NCBI RefSeq assembly: GCF_018390695.1
Contig: NZ_JAHBGF010000011.1
Location: 62,001 to 126,000, forward strand
From: Ancylobacter sonchi
GTDB taxonomy: Bacteria; Pseudomonadota; Alphaproteobacteria; Rhizobiales; Xanthobacteraceae
Length of the DNA: 64,000 bases
Direction: 5' to 3'
Below the pieces are notes generated by a model. That model was given only the letters and a program-made list of their open reading frames with translations. It was not told where the DNA came from and did not search any database. Positions 1 to 9,013 of the stretch are shown here, piece by piece (position 1 is the stretch's first letter; every line of letters starts with the position of its first letter). The translations under genes were made by a program, and so were the position numbers.

Positions 1-394
1 CCATGTCGTCGTCGGAGAGGCCGAAATGGTGGCCGATCTCGTGGATCAGCACATGGGTCACGATCTTGCCCAGCGTCTCGTCGTGCTCGGCCCAATAGTC
101 GAGGATGGGTCGGCGGTAGAGCCAGATCATGTTGGGCATGGCGAAAGGCGCGCTCTCGTAGTGCTGCGCGAGCCCCACACCCTGGAACAGGCCGAGGAGA
201 TCGAACGGCGTCTCCGCCTCCATCTCCTCGAGGACCTCGTCGGTGGGGAAATCCGTCACCTGGATGACGAGATTGCCGCACAGGTCACGGAAGCGCTTGG
301 GCAGCCGCGCATAGGCGGCCTCCGCCATCACTTCCAGCATGGCCAGCGTCGGCGCCTTCACCGGACGCCAGGCCATCGGGTCTTCTGCCAGCAT
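1..394 (-). CDS. Zincin-like metallopeptidase (PF06262 type), 3' end outside window
   Basis: The reading frame opens with ATG at 394 (a GTG at 400 is an in-frame alternative) and runs off the left edge of the window, so the C-terminus is missing. About 131 residues are visible. Near the visible end lies HEIGHHFGLSDDD, which fits the HExxHxxGxxD zinc signature of the small minimal-metalloprotease family PF06262. The two His and the Glu of HEIGH are the expected zinc ligands and catalytic base, the third ligand being the later His or Asp. No signal peptide is visible, so it is probably cytoplasmic. The substrate is unknown for this family. It follows a 44-residue membrane protein gene by 16 bases and is probably cotranscribed with leuC. 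Confidence 0.85.
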   Translation of the reverse strand, partial: MLAEDPMAWRPVKAPTLAMLEVMAEAAYARLPKRFRDLCGNLVIQVTDFPTDEVLEEMEAETPFDLLGLFQGVGLAQHYESAPFAMPNMIWLYRRPILDYWAEHDETLGKIVTHVLIHEIGHHFGLSDDDM

Positions 395-410
395 GTTCAC
401 GGATCGGGCC

Positions 411-545
411 TCAGCGCAGATAGGTCACGATGAGATACGCTGCGAGCCCGAGCCCGCAGGCGATGGCGAGGCCCCGCCCGATGCGCCGGCCCCAGATTTC
501 GACGGCGTCGTCCTCCGGGGGATCGGCATAGGGGTGCGGAGCCAT
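411..545 (-). CDS. Small single-pass membrane protein, 44 aa
   Basis: A 44-residue frame with ATG at 545 lies 11 bases after the leuC stop. Its N-terminal half is polar and acidic (MAPHPYADPPEDDAVEIWG) and its C-terminal half is one hydrophobic helix (about residues 24-42) preceded by arginines, so a single transmembrane segment with a cytoplasmic N-terminus is likely. Codon use matches the neighbours (strong G/C at third positions). Function is not known. Its position between leuC and the metallopeptidase gene suggests all three share a transcript. It is short enough that gene callers may miss it. Confidence 0.6.
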   Translation of the reverse strand: MAPHPYADPPEDDAVEIWGRRIGRGLAIACGLGLAAYLIVTYLR

Positions 546-556
546 CGCCGCCGTCC

Positions 557-1978
557 TCAGCCCGCGTAGCGCCAGCTGCGCACGTCGACGAAGCGGCCGG
601 CGATCGCCGCCGCCGCCGCCATCGCCGGCGAGACCAGGTGAGTACGGCCCTTGAAGCCCTGCCGGCCCTCGAAATTGCGGTTCGAGGTGGAGGCGCAGCG
701 CTCCTCCGGGCCGAGCTTGTCGGCGTTCATCGCGAGGCACATCGAGCAGCCCGGCTCGCGCCAGTCGAAGCCCGCCGCCTTGAAGATGGCGTCGAGCCCC
801 TCGGCCTCGGCCTGCTCCTTCACCAGGCCGGAACCCGGCACGATCATGCCGGCCACGCCCTCGCGCACCGTGTAGCCGGTCACGATCTTGGCGACGGCGC
901 GCAGGTCCTCGATGCGGGCATTGGTGCAGGAACCGATGAACACCTTGTCGATGGCGATGTCGGTGATCTTCGTGCCGGCGGACAGGCCCATATAGTGGAG
1001 CGCCCGCTTCTTCGCCTCGCGCTTGCCCTCGTCGTCGATGAGCTCAGGATCCGGCACCAGGCCTTCCACCGAGATCACGTCCTCCGGGCTGGTGCCCCAG
1101 GAGACGATCGGCGGCAGCGCCGCTCCGTCGAGCCGCACTTCCTTGTCGAAGAAGGCACCTTCGTCGGTACGCAGCGTGTCCCAGTAGCGACGGGCGGCAT
1201 CCCAGGCAGCGCCCTTGGGCGCGCGCGGACGGCCGTTCACATAGGCATAGGTGGTCTCGTCGGGGGCCACCATGCCGGCGCGGGCACCGCCCTCGATCGA
1301 CATGTTGCAGACCGTCATCCGGCCTTCCATGGTGAGGTTGCGGAACACCTCGCCGGCATATTCGATGACGAAGCCGGTGCCGCCGGCGGTACCGGTGGTG
1401 CCGATAATGGCGAGCGTCACATCCTTCGCCGTCACGCCGTCGGGCAGCTTGCCGTCGACGGTGACGCGCATGTTCTTGCTCTTCTTCTGGATCAGCGTCT
1501 GGGTGGCGAGCACATGCTCCACCTCCGAGGTGCCGATGCCATGCGCCAGAGCACCGAACGCGCCATGCGTCGAGGTGTGGCTGTCGCCGCACACGATGGT
1601 GGTGCCCGGCAGGGTGAAGCCCTGCTCCGGCCCGATCACGTGGACGATGCCCTGACGCTTGTCGAGCTCGTTGAAATACTCGATGCCGAAGTCGCGGGTG
1701 TTCTCGGCCAGCGTCTCGACCTGCATCCGGCTCTCGGGATCCTCGATGCCGAAGCGCCGGTCGCTGGTCTGCACGTTGTGGTCGACCACGGCGAGGGTCT
1801 TCTCCGGCGCATGCACCTTGCGGCCAGCGACGCGCAGACCCTCGAAGGCCTGCGGCGAGGTGACCTCATGCACCAGATGGCGGTCGATATAGAGGAGGCA
1901 GGTGCCGTCCTCCTGGCGGTCGACGATGTGGTCTTCGAAAATCTTGTCGTACAGGGTGCGGGGAGCGGACATGCTCAT
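557..1978 (-). CDS. leuC: 3-isopropylmalate dehydratase large subunit
   Basis: LeuC isomerises 2-isopropylmalate to 3-isopropylmalate in leucine biosynthesis, as a heterodimer with LeuD, in the cytoplasm. The 473-residue length is normal for the family. The three [4Fe-4S] cluster cysteines are present: C351 in GSCTNAR, and C411 and C414 in GCSMCLAMN. The conserved [13 protein letters not shown] stretch is also intact. ATG at 1978 was chosen; a second ATG two codons later (1972) is possible. LeuD is not in this window, a common split in Rhizobiales. The 521 bases upstream should hold its promoter, but I could not identify an attenuator. Confidence 0.97.
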   Translation of the reverse strand: MSMSAPRTLYDKIFEDHIVDRQEDGTCLLYIDRHLVHEVTSPQAFEGLRVAGRKVHAPEKTLAVVDHNVQTSDRRFGIEDPESRMQVETLAENTRDFGIEYFNELDKRQGIVHVIGPEQGFTLPGTTIVCGDSHTSTHGAFGALAHGIGTSEVEHVLATQTLIQKKSKNMRVTVDGKLPDGVTAKDVTLAIIGTTGTAGGTGFVIEYAGEVFRNLTMEGRMTVCNMSIEGGARAGMVAPDETTYAYVNGRPRAPKGAAWDAARRYWDTLRTDEGAFFDKEVRLDGAALPPIVSWGTSPEDVISVEGLVPDPELIDDEGKREAKKRALHYMGLSAGTKITDIAIDKVFIGSCTNARIEDLRAVAKIVTGYTVREGVAGMIVPGSGLVKEQAEAEGLDAIFKAAGFDWREPGCSMCLAMNADKLGPEERCASTSNRNFEGRQGFKGRTHLVSPAMAAAAAIAGRFVDVRSWRYAG

Positions 1979-2499
1979 CCTCGGCTGGATGCAATTGTAA
2001 CGGAAAGGTCGTCTATCGGCCCGGGGCGGGCCAGCGCACGGCCGGGAACGTGGGACGCCGGATGGCGAAGTTCCGGGCGGCGCTCAGCTAAGGCCCGCGA
2101 CCGCGCAGGCGGTGAAGCGACCGAAAAACCGCGCCGGCAGCCGCACATGATCGGGAACCGCGGCAAAGCCGATGGTGGTCGGCAGGCGACGCCGCGCCTC
2201 CGGGCGCGCGACATCGCAGCCATCCGCAACGGCTTGCACCGTCCGACGTGCGACAATTCCGCTCGTGCCCGACTTCATCATGGAACCGTTCTAGCAACTT
2301 TCCGCCGACTGAACAATGCACCGGCAAAGGGTTGCGGTCACGCTGCCGTCAGCAGCCATATCGGCAGTATACAGTATTACAGCAAGTACCCGGCTGAAAG
2401 CGGTTGAAATAACCTAACGTCAAATCAATATGACCGTGAAGGACGTCGTGCTCCACCCTTCCCCCGCATGGGGAAGCAACGGCGTGAAGAGGGAACGCC
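1979..2499. other. Intergenic stretch between leuC and a small plus-strand gene
   Basis: These 521 bases separate the divergent leuC and the 89-residue gene at 2500. No frame on either strand looks like a real protein. The part from about 2350 to 2430 is noticeably AT-richer than its surroundings and is the likely promoter zone, but I found no convincing -35/-10 pair, leader peptide rich in leucine codons, or attenuator hairpin. Confidence 0.5.
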
Positions 2500-2769
2500 A
2501 TGAACCTCGCCGCTCTGCGCCCGAGCGATTTCGCCCTGATCGTCGCCTTCGGCGTCATGGCGGTGGCGTTGGAGAGCCGCACCCGCGTCGACCTTGCCGC
2601 CATCCGCCCGGCCGAGAAGGTCGAGAGGGTGGAGACGGCGATGATCACCTGCCCGATGAAGCGTCAGCCGGACTTCGCCACGGTTATGCAGGCCGCTGTG
2701 CTCGGCGACGGCGCTCTCATCGTCGAGCAGCAGACCCGCACCAAGGTACGGCATATCAAGGATTGCTGA
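2500..2769 (+). CDS. Hypothetical 89-aa protein with N-terminal hydrophobic segment
   Basis: ATG at 2500 is preceded by GAGGGA at a suitable distance, and third codon positions are mostly G or C, which supports a real gene. Residues 12-24 (FALIVAFGVMAVA) form a short hydrophobic stretch that could be a membrane anchor or signal. The remainder is polar and contains two cysteines (in ITCPMK and at the very end in KDC). No family is recognised. It stands alone between leuC (divergent) and rplS (convergent). The absence of a recognised domain keeps confidence moderate. Confidence 0.55.
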   Translation: MNLAALRPSDFALIVAFGVMAVALESRTRVDLAAIRPAEKVERVETAMITCPMKRQPDFATVMQAAVLGDGALIVEQQTRTKVRHIKDC

Positions 2770-3094
2770 CCGGAACCGCCACTGGCGCCCGAAGGCCCCG
2801 TGGCCGCCGAAAGTCCCGCTTCTCCCCGTGACATCCGCGTGCCCGCGCCCCCCCGAGCGACGACAGGCCGCACGTCCAGCCAATGATCGCCGACCCTCTC
2901 ACGCCCACCAGCCGCCGGATCGACACCAGGCTGATCAGCACCGAGCGGAGCGAGATTGGCAGGTCGAGGCCCACGGCGGCCCGCCACATCTGACGAGCGG
3001 GGCATACGCGCGCGCCCTTCCTCCGCCGCGCGTAACAAAAAAGCCGGGGCATGCCCCGGCTTTTCCGTCTGTTCCGTTTAGCGAAGGATGCGGG
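2770..3094. other. Intergenic stretch between convergent small gene and rplS
   Basis: The only feature I can support in these 325 bases is the rplS terminator at its right end (3036-3064). Overlapping frames on both strands are rich in Arg, Pro and Gly and look like shadows of GC-rich non-coding DNA. Confidence 0.5.
3036..3064 (-). terminator. Intrinsic terminator of rplS
   Basis: A perfect inverted repeat with arms AAGCCGGGGC and GCCCCGGCTT is followed, on the minus strand, by a run of T (seen as the A-run at 3036-3042). It lies about 30 bases after the rplS stop and ends the rpsP-rimM-trmD-rplS transcript. Four T on the plus side mean it may also stop rightward transcription from the small gene at 2500. 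Confidence 0.9.
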
Positions 3095-3502
3095 TCACTC
3101 GGCGGCGACCGGCGCGCCCTTCTTGCCCTTGCCGGCGTTCTTGTCCTGGCGCTCGGCGATACGGGCCGACTTGCCGCGACGATCGCGCAGGTAATAGAGC
3201 TTCGCGCGACGCACCTTGCCGCGGCGGACAACCTTCAGGCTGTCGATGTTCGGCGAATACAGCGGGAACACGCGCTCCACGCCCTCGCCATAGGAAATCT
3301 TGCGGACGGTGAAGCTCTCGTTGATGCCGCCGCCGGAACGGGCGATCACCACGCCCTCATAGGCCTGAACGCGCGAGCGCTCGCCTTCCTTCACCTTCAC
3401 ATTGACGATGACGGTATCGCCGGGCTGGAAATCCGGGATTTCCTTGGCGGCGGAAAGCTTCTCGACCTGCTCGGCGTCGAGCTGCCCAATAATATCGACC
3501 AT
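3095..3502 (-). CDS. rplS: 50S ribosomal protein L19
   Basis: L19 sits at the 30S-50S interface of the ribosome. The 135-residue product has the family core ([35 protein letters not shown] and [12 protein letters not shown], then a basic [14 protein letters not shown] block). A lysine/alanine-rich tail extends about 20 residues past the core, which is usual in alphaproteobacteria. ATG at 3502 has a good ribosome binding site (AGGTGA). It is the last gene of the rpsP-rimM-trmD-rplS group and is followed by a strong terminator. Confidence 0.98.
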   Translation of the reverse strand: MVDIIGQLDAEQVEKLSAAKEIPDFQPGDTVIVNVKVKEGERSRVQAYEGVVIARSGGGINESFTVRKISYGEGVERVFPLYSPNIDSLKVVRRGKVRRAKLYYLRDRRGKSARIAERQDKNAGKGKKGAPVAAE

Positions 3503-3630
3503 TATATCACCTCTTACGGACCAAGCCGGCCACCGGCCGTCCGCTTCTTGCTGTTTTCAGTTGGAACAGTGATGGCGCGCCCTATACGCCATGTCGGCCG
3601 GCTTGTCATGCATTATTCGCAGTCGGCGGG

Positions 3631-4341
3631 TTAGCCTCTCCCGCCGTCGCGCCGTCCGCTCTGCGCCGCCCACAGGTCGGGCCGGCGCTCGCGCGTCGCT
3701 GCCTCGGCCTGCTCGCGCCGCCACTTCGCGACCTTGCCGTGGTCGCCGCTCGACAGGATGGCCGGGATCTCCAGCCCCTCGAAGCTCTGCGGCCGCGTGT
3801 ATTGCGGGTATTCTAGCAGGCCGGCGGAGAAGCTCTCCTCGGTGCCGGACTCCGGATGCCCCATCACCCCGGGAAGCAGCCGCACGCAGGCGTCGAGCAG
3901 CACCAGCGCGCCGATCTCGCCGCCCGAAAGCACCACGTCGCCGACGCTGACCTCCTCGAGGCCGCGCGCCGCCACCAGCCGGTCGTCCACGCCCTCGAAG
4001 CGGCCGCAGACGATGACGACCCCCTCGCCCGCCGCCAGTTCGCGCACCCGCGCCTGGGTCAGCGGTTTTCCGCGTGGCGTCATGAGCAGGCGGGGCCGGG
4101 TATCGCCCTCGGGAGCCGCGGCATCCACCGCCCGCGCCAGCACGTCGACGCGCATCACCATGCCCGGCCCGCCGCCGGCCGGGGTGTCGTCGACCGAGCG
4201 ATGGCGGTCAGTCGCCTGGTCGCGCGGATCCACCGTGTCGAGCGCCCAGCCGCCCTGCGCCAGTGCCCGCCCGGCAAGCGACAGGCCGAGCGGTCCGGGA
4301 AACATGTCGGGAAAGATGGTGACGAGCGAGGCGCGCCACAT
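3631..4341 (-). CDS. trmD: tRNA (guanine-37-N1)-methyltransferase
   Basis: TrmD methylates G37 next to the anticodon using S-adenosylmethionine, preventing frameshifting. The 236-residue product has the family landmarks in order: GGGPGM (about residues 56-61), CGRFEGVD (about 112), [11 protein letters not shown] (about 131) in the trefoil-knot cofactor site, and [10 protein letters not shown]. The C-terminal helical region ends in a basic tail. ATG at 4341 is 6 bases after the rimM stop, so the two are probably translationally coupled. It is followed by rplS after 128 bases. Confidence 0.97.
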   Translation of the reverse strand: MWRASLVTIFPDMFPGPLGLSLAGRALAQGGWALDTVDPRDQATDRHRSVDDTPAGGGPGMVMRVDVLARAVDAAAPEGDTRPRLLMTPRGKPLTQARVRELAAGEGVVIVCGRFEGVDDRLVAARGLEEVSVGDVVLSGGEIGALVLLDACVRLLPGVMGHPESGTEESFSAGLLEYPQYTRPQSFEGLEIPAILSSGDHGKVAKWRREQAEAATRERRPDLWAAQSGRRDGGRG

Positions 4342-4347
4342 GGCGGA

Positions 4348-4902
4348 CTACCCCTCGTCGGCGTCGTCGGGCTTGCGGGTCGCCACGGCCCATTCGCCCG
4401 GCTCGACCACCACGCGGCCGCCGGCGATGTCGACCACCGGCACCGTCGCCTTGGTGAAGGGCAGCATCACCGTGCCGCCGGGCTTGCCGTCGTCCTGCGG
4501 ACGGGCGATCTCGAGAATGTCGCCGGCGCCGAAATCATGCACCGCCACCACCTTGCCGAAGCTCTCGCCTTCCGCCGTCACGGCGGCGAGGCCGATCAGG
4601 TCGGCATGGTAGAAGTCGTCGTCCTCCTCCGGCGGCGGCAGATTTTCCCGCGCGACGAACAGGCCCTGATTGGTGAGCGCCTCGGCCGCCTCGCGGCTGT
4701 CGACGCCCTTCAGGCGTGCGACGAAATGCTCCTTCGCCGCACGCATGGCGACGATCTCGAAGCGGCGTTTGCCGGCCTCGTCGGTGAGCGCGCCATAGTC
4801 GAACAGCGCTTCGGGGTCCTGCGCGAAGACGAACAGACGCACCTCGCCGCGCACGCCATGTGGCGCGCCGATGCGGGCAAGGAGAACGCGATCGGTCGAC
4901 AT
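4348..4902 (-). CDS. rimM: Ribosome maturation factor
   Basis: RimM helps assemble the head of the 30S subunit by binding S19. The 184-residue product starts MSTDRVLLARIGAPHGVRGE, the typical RimM N-terminus with the GxxHGxxGE motif, and contains the DFYHADLIGL linker into the C-terminal PRC-barrel domain. I chose ATG at 4902; a frame extension to 4977 exists but lacks family similarity. It lies between rpsP and trmD in the classic order. A long hairpin separates it from rpsP. Confidence 0.95.
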   Translation of the reverse strand: MSTDRVLLARIGAPHGVRGEVRLFVFAQDPEALFDYGALTDEAGKRRFEIVAMRAAKEHFVARLKGVDSREAAEALTNQGLFVARENLPPPEEDDDFYHADLIGLAAVTAEGESFGKVVAVHDFGAGDILEIARPQDDGKPGGTVMLPFTKATVPVVDIAGGRVVVEPGEWAVATRKPDDADEG

Positions 4903-5005
4903 GGGCGAATCCCGGTTGGTCGGCAGCAGAAAGGAAACCGGCCACGCCCACAGCGTGCCCGGCGTGGTGGCCGCCACGCGAGCGCGACACCACCATAAAA
5001 CTGAA

Positions 5006-5040
5006 TCTCGACCGCTCCCTTATCAAGGGAGCGGTCGAGA
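5006..5040 (-). terminator. Long perfect hairpin between rpsP and rimM (possible attenuator)
   Basis: Two 16-base arms (5006-5021 and 5025-5040) are perfectly complementary around a 3-base loop. On the minus strand the hairpin lies about 35 bases after the rpsP stop and is followed by TTCAGTTTTATGG, a weak T-tract. It could be a partial terminator that lowers rimM-trmD-rplS output relative to rpsP, or an RNase processing site. Confidence 0.7.
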
Positions 5041-5074
5041 GTTCATCGAAATCCGGGAGCCGGAAAGGCTCGGC

Positions 5075-5440
5075 TCACTCGGCCGAAGCGGCAGCGGCAG
5101 CGGCCTCGGCGGCCTTGGCGGCAGCGGCGGCGCGCTCCTGGGCCTTCTTGCCGGGCACGGCCTTCTCGGGGTTGTTGCGGGCTTCGCGCTTCACCAGATC
5201 CAGCGAGTCGAGGAAGCGGGCGACGCGGTCGGTCGGCTGCGCGCCCTTGGCGAGCCAGGCCTTGGCCTTCTCGGTATCGAGCACGAAGCGGTCGGCAGCG
5301 TCCTTCGGCTTCAGCGGATCGAAGGTGCCGATCTTCTCGATGAAGCGGCCATCGCGCGGGGAGCGCGAGTCGGCGACGACGATGCGATAGTAGGGACGCT
5401 TCTTGGCGCCACCACGGGCGAGACGGATCTTCAGGGACAT
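5075..5440 (-). CDS. rpsP: 30S ribosomal protein S16
   Basis: S16 is an early-binding 30S protein. The 121-residue product begins [20 protein letters not shown] and carries the family core through [14 protein letters not shown] sequence. After the roughly 80-residue core comes an alanine/lysine-rich extension ending in a long run of Ala with scattered Glu, typical of alphaproteobacterial S16. ATG at 5440 has AAAGGA upstream. It is the first ribosomal gene after ffh, 54 bases away. Confidence 0.97.
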   Translation of the reverse strand: MSLKIRLARGGAKKRPYYRIVVADSRSPRDGRFIEKIGTFDPLKPKDAADRFVLDTEKAKAWLAKGAQPTDRVARFLDSLDLVKREARNNPEKAVPGKKAQERAAAAAKAAEAAAAAASAE

Positions 5441-5494
5441 TGGTCTTTCCTTTCAGTCTTCAATTTCCGAACCGGCAGCGTGCCGGCGTCGATC

Positions 5495-7036
5495 TCACTT
5501 CTTCTTCGGCGGGAAGCCCGGCAGGCCCGGAAGCCCGCCCGGCTTGTTGCCGAGGCCCGGCATCCCGCCCGGAAGACCGGGAAGATTGCCGGGGAATTTC
5601 GCGGGAAGCCCGCCGCCACCCATGCCGCCGGGCATCTTCTCGGCGAGCTTGGCGAGGTCCTCTGGCTTGGGCATGCCGCCACCGAAGCCGAACATGTTGG
5701 CGAGGCCGGCCATCGGTCCGCCGCGCTTGCCGCCGGCCGAGGCGCCCATCGCCTTCATCATGTCCGCCATCTGGCGGTGCATCTTCATCAGCTTGTTGAC
5801 GTCTTCGACCTTGGTGCCGGAGCCGGCGGCGATGCGCTTGCGGCGCGAGGCGTCGAGCACCTTCGGGTTGCGCCGCTCCTTGCGGGTCATCGAATCGATG
5901 ATCGCCTTCTGGCGGCGGATCACCTTGTCGTCGAGATTGGCGCTGGCCATCTGGTTCTTCAGCTTGCCGATGCCGGGCAGCATGCCCATCAGCCCGCCGA
6001 GGCCGCCGAGCTTTTCCATCTGCTCGAGCTGCATGCGCAGGTCTTCCAGATCGAAATTGCCCTTGCGCATCCGCTCGGCAGCGGCCATCGCCTTTTCGGC
6101 GTCGATGTTCTCGACCGCCTTCTCGACCAGCGAGACGACGTCGCCCATGCCGAGGATGCGGCCGGCGACGCGACGGGGATCGAAATCCTCCAGCGCGTCC
6201 ATCTTCTCACCGGTGCCGACCAGCTTGATCGGCTTGCCGGTGACGGCGCGCATGGAGAGCGCGGCGCCGCCGCGCCCATCGCCATCGGCGCGGGTCAGCA
6301 CGATACCGGTCAGCCCGACGCGGGCGTCGAAGGCCTTGGCAGTGTTCACCGCGTCCTGGCCGGTGAGGCTGTCGGCGACCAGCAGTACCTCGTGCGGCGA
6401 GGTCGCGGCCTTCACCTCGGCCACTTCCGCCATCAGCGCCTCGTCGAGGGTGACGCGGCCGGCGGTGTCGAGCATGACAACATCGAAGCCGCCGAGCCGG
6501 GCGGCCTCCATGGCACGGCGGGCGATCTGCACCGCCGACTGGCCGACGACGATCGGCAGCGTATCGACGCCGACCTGCTTGCCGAGCGTGGCCAGCTGCT
6601 CCATCGCCGCCGGGCGGCGGGTGTCGAGCGAGGCCATCAGCACCTTGCGGCCGGCCCGGTCCTTCAGGCGCCGCGCGATCTTGGCGGTGGAAGTGGTCTT
6701 GCCCGAGCCCTGCAGGCCGACCATCAGCACCGGCACCGGCGGGGCGGCCTCGAGGTCGATCGGCTTGGCGTCGGAGCCGAGCATGGCGATGAGCTCGTCA
6801 TGGACGATCTTCACCACCATCTGGCCGGGGGTGACCGACTTCACCACCTCGGCGCCGACCGCGCGCGTGCGCACCTTGTCCGTGAACGAGCGCACCACGT
6901 CGAGCGCCACGTCGGCCTCGATCAGCGCCCGACGCACCTCGCGCATGGCTTCGCCGACGTCGGCCTCGGTGAGGGCGCCGCGCTTCTTAAGCCGGTCGAG
7001 TATGCCGCCAAGGCGGTCGCTCAGTGAATCGAACAT
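5495..7036 (-). CDS. ffh: Signal recognition particle protein Ffh
   Basis: Ffh is the SRP54 GTPase that binds 4.5S RNA and nascent signal sequences. The product (513 residues) starts MFDSLSDRLGGILDRLKKRGALTE, the family N-domain. The G-domain follows, with P-loop GLQGSGKTT (about residue 105), DTRRPAAMEQL, and DTAGR. The methionine-rich M-domain contains the GSG-type RNA-binding helix region (RIAAGSGTKVEDVN). The last 70 or so residues are Gly/Met/Pro-rich and end in PPKKK. ATG at 7036 was preferred over an in-frame start at 7069 because of family alignment and a GGAG upstream. Confidence 0.97.
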   Translation of the reverse strand: MFDSLSDRLGGILDRLKKRGALTEADVGEAMREVRRALIEADVALDVVRSFTDKVRTRAVGAEVVKSVTPGQMVVKIVHDELIAMLGSDAKPIDLEAAPPVPVLMVGLQGSGKTTSTAKIARRLKDRAGRKVLMASLDTRRPAAMEQLATLGKQVGVDTLPIVVGQSAVQIARRAMEAARLGGFDVVMLDTAGRVTLDEALMAEVAEVKAATSPHEVLLVADSLTGQDAVNTAKAFDARVGLTGIVLTRADGDGRGGAALSMRAVTGKPIKLVGTGEKMDALEDFDPRRVAGRILGMGDVVSLVEKAVENIDAEKAMAAAERMRKGNFDLEDLRMQLEQMEKLGGLGGLMGMLPGIGKLKNQMASANLDDKVIRRQKAIIDSMTRKERRNPKVLDASRRKRIAAGSGTKVEDVNKLMKMHRQMADMMKAMGASAGGKRGGPMAGLANMFGFGGGMPKPEDLAKLAEKMPGGMGGGGLPAKFPGNLPGLPGGMPGLGNKPGGLPGLPGFPPKKK

Positions 7037-7266
7037 GCGTTCGGGCTCCATTTTCACGCCGGAGACCACGCAAAGCCGAACGCGCCCGAGGGCGCATCGC
7101 GCTGTCGGGCGTGGACCTCCGGCCTCAGGGACCGGGCGGCGGGACGGCTCGCGGATCTTGCGAGAATGCCGGGGTACTAACCGCCGAGTGCGGCAAAGTC
7201 AAGGAAAGCGCGGGATCACGCGCCGGGGGCACCGACTTGCGACGCCTTCAGATCCCGGGCGCCGGC

Positions 7267-7665
7267 CTACGGCGCCACCAGATAATGCGCTTCCCACTCG
7301 GAACGGGGGATCGCCTCGCCGAGCTTGTAGGAGAAGGACTTGATGTCCATCCCGTCATTGGCGGTCTCGCAGCTGTAGGACAGGTGGTACCAGGTACTGC
7401 CGCTGCGCACCGCCGCGCCCGAGGCGATCAGGTGCTGGTCGTGAAGCTTGGTGTTGGCATAGGCGTAGGCCACCATCTCGTCGGGATGCATGCCCTTGTG
7501 CTCGCGGCCGATCTCGCCCATGCCGCGCGAATTGCAGCGCTGCTCCACCCGCGCTGCCGGATCCAGCATCAGCATCTGCTCGTCGGTTGTCTTGGCCTGG
7601 GCACCCACCTGCGGCAGGGCGGAGGCGGCGGCGAGCGCAAGCATGGTAAGGGCGACGCGTTTCAC
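7267..7665 (-). CDS. Secreted protein, DUF930-like
   Basis: The product (132 residues) starts at GTG 7665 with GGAG upstream. It has a clear Sec signal peptide (KRVALTMLALAAASALPQVGAQA, cleavage after about residue 24). The mature part contains LDPAARVEQRCNSRGMGEI and later YSCETANDGMDIKSFSYKLGE, with two cysteines that may form a disulfide in the periplasm. The pattern resembles the DUF930 family of Rhizobiales exported proteins; I am moderately sure of that match. No function is known. It is convergent with no neighbour in operon distance. Confidence 0.75.
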   Translation of the reverse strand: MKRVALTMLALAAASALPQVGAQAKTTDEQMLMLDPAARVEQRCNSRGMGEIGREHKGMHPDEMVAYAYANTKLHDQHLIASGAAVRSGSTWYHLSYSCETANDGMDIKSFSYKLGEAIPRSEWEAHYLVAP

Positions 7666-8087
7666 GGGTGTCGAATCTCCAGCCTCGAATCGAGGCGCCG
7701 TTCAAGCGGGCGGATGTGGCCCGGACAAGGCGCGCGACGAGGGTTTCACGACGACGTTACAGGCGACGACCCGAATGGCCATCGCCCTCCTGATGCCACC
7801 GCAGGCACCGGAGCTCAAGCGGAAGCCACCGGAGCGTTTCCCCAATCGCAACATGACGTTACGCGATCTCTCGACCCGCCACCGTGCGGCTCAGCGCCGC
7901 CGCTGAGGCAGGTCGAGCGCCGCGCCGGACCGCCTCTCCCTGCCCGCCGCCGCTGGTGGCACCACCCTTCCGGGGTCGGTCGCCCGCGCACGCTCCAGCG
8001 AGCCCGGCGTTCACATCCGCGTTCCGCCACGTTCCGCCGCACCCACGCCGTGTTGCCCGGCCGCGCGGGGCGGATTAGAACCGCGCC
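7666..8087. other. Divergent intergenic region upstream of ccmC
   Basis: These 422 bases lie between the divergent DUF930-like gene and ccmC and must contain both promoters. A small palindrome (GCCTCGAATCGAGGC, 7682-7696) is visible. I see no credible protein frame and no ccmA or ccmB gene, which usually precede ccmC. Confidence 0.5.
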
Positions 8088-8822
8088 ATGGCGCTGATGG
8101 ACCTCGCGAACCCCACCCGTTTCCTTGCCTTCTCCGGGCGGGTGCTGCCGTGGCTCGCCGGCGCCGCCGTCCTCATCCTCGCCCTCGGCTTCGTGCTCGC
8201 CTTCCGCGCGCCCGCCGACTACCAGCAGGGAGAGACGGTGAGGATCATGTACATCCATGTGCCCTTCGCCTGGCTCGCCATGATGGGCTATTCGCTGCTC
8301 GCGCTGTCTTCGCTCGGCATCCTGGTCTGGCGGCATCCGCTGGCCGATGTCGCGCACAAGGCGCTCGCCCCCATCGGAGCGCTGTTCGCCTTCCTGTGCC
8401 TCCTCACCGGCTCGCTCTGGGGCCGGCCGATGTGGGGCACCTATTGGGTATGGGACGCGCGGCTCACCTCCATGCTGGTGCTGCTGCTGCTCTATCTCGG
8501 CCTGCTGGCGCTGCGCTCGGCGATCGACGACCCGAACCAGGCCGGCCGCGCCGCCGCCGTGTTGACGCTGGTCGGCTTCATCAACGTGCCAATCGTCAAG
8601 TTCTCGGTCGACTGGTGGAACACGCTGCACCAGCCGGCCTCGGTGTTACGCATGGGCGGCCCGAGCATCCATCCGAGCCTGTTGTGGCCGCTCTTCGCCA
8701 CCGCGGTCGGCTTCACCCTGCTGATGCTCGCCTTGCATCTCGCCGCCATGCGCACCGAGATCCTGCGCCGCCGGCTCCGCGTGCTCGAGGCGCGCACCGC
8801 CGCCGAAGCCGTGCACGCATAG
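8088..8822 (+). CDS. ccmC: Cytochrome c maturation heme-handling membrane protein CcmC
   Basis: CcmC loads heme onto the chaperone CcmE in the cytoplasmic membrane. The 244-residue product has six hydrophobic segments and the tryptophan-rich heme-handling motif WGRPMWGTYWVWD (residues 111-123). Two candidate axial histidines flank it (H57 in MYIHVP and H181 in NTLHQPASV). It is followed by ccmD (14 bases) and ccmG, forming a short operon. The transporter genes ccmA and ccmB are not upstream, so they must lie elsewhere. Confidence 0.96.
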   Translation: MALMDLANPTRFLAFSGRVLPWLAGAAVLILALGFVLAFRAPADYQQGETVRIMYIHVPFAWLAMMGYSLLALSSLGILVWRHPLADVAHKALAPIGALFAFLCLLTGSLWGRPMWGTYWVWDARLTSMLVLLLLYLGLLALRSAIDDPNQAGRAAAVLTLVGFINVPIVKFSVDWWNTLHQPASVLRMGGPSIHPSLLWPLFATAVGFTLLMLALHLAAMRTEILRRRLRVLEARTAAEAVHA

Positions 8823-8836
8823 GGCGGAACCAACCG

Positions 8837-9013
8837 ATGGCCGATACCCACGCTTTCTTCATCGCCGCCGCCTATGGCGCCAGCGCCCTCTCCATTGTCG
8901 CGCTCGCCCTGTGGATCGTCCTCGACGGCCGCGCCGTGCGCCGCCGGCTCGCGGCGATGGAAGCGCGCGGCATCCGCCGGCGCTCCGGCACGGGAGCCGG
9001 CGATGGCCGATAG
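8837..9013 (+). CDS. ccmD: Heme exporter protein D
   Basis: This 58-residue protein has one transmembrane helix (about residues 14-30) followed by a basic stretch (GRAVRRRLAAMEARG). That is the typical CcmD arrangement, which releases holo-CcmE from the CcmABC complex. It begins at ATG 8837 with GGAACC upstream, 14 bases after ccmC. Its last 11 bases overlap the start of ccmG, suggesting translational coupling. Confidence 0.88.
   Translation: MADTHAFFIAAAYGASALSIVALALWIVLDGRAVRRRLAAMEARGIRRRSGTGAGDGR

Noticed and set aside
1979..2499. Possible leucine leader peptide and attenuator upstream of leuC.
   Set aside because: No short frame rich in leucine codons followed by alternative hairpins could be recognised on the minus strand.
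4871..7027. A 718-codon plus-strand frame opposite rpsP and ffh.
   Set aside because: It is antisense to two clearly identified genes and has the same low-information His/Arg/Ala/Gly composition.
7037..7266. Possible 4.5S (SRP) RNA gene next to ffh.
   Set aside because: I found no GGAA-tetraloop hairpin with the conserved symmetric internal loop in this gap, so proximity alone is not evidence.
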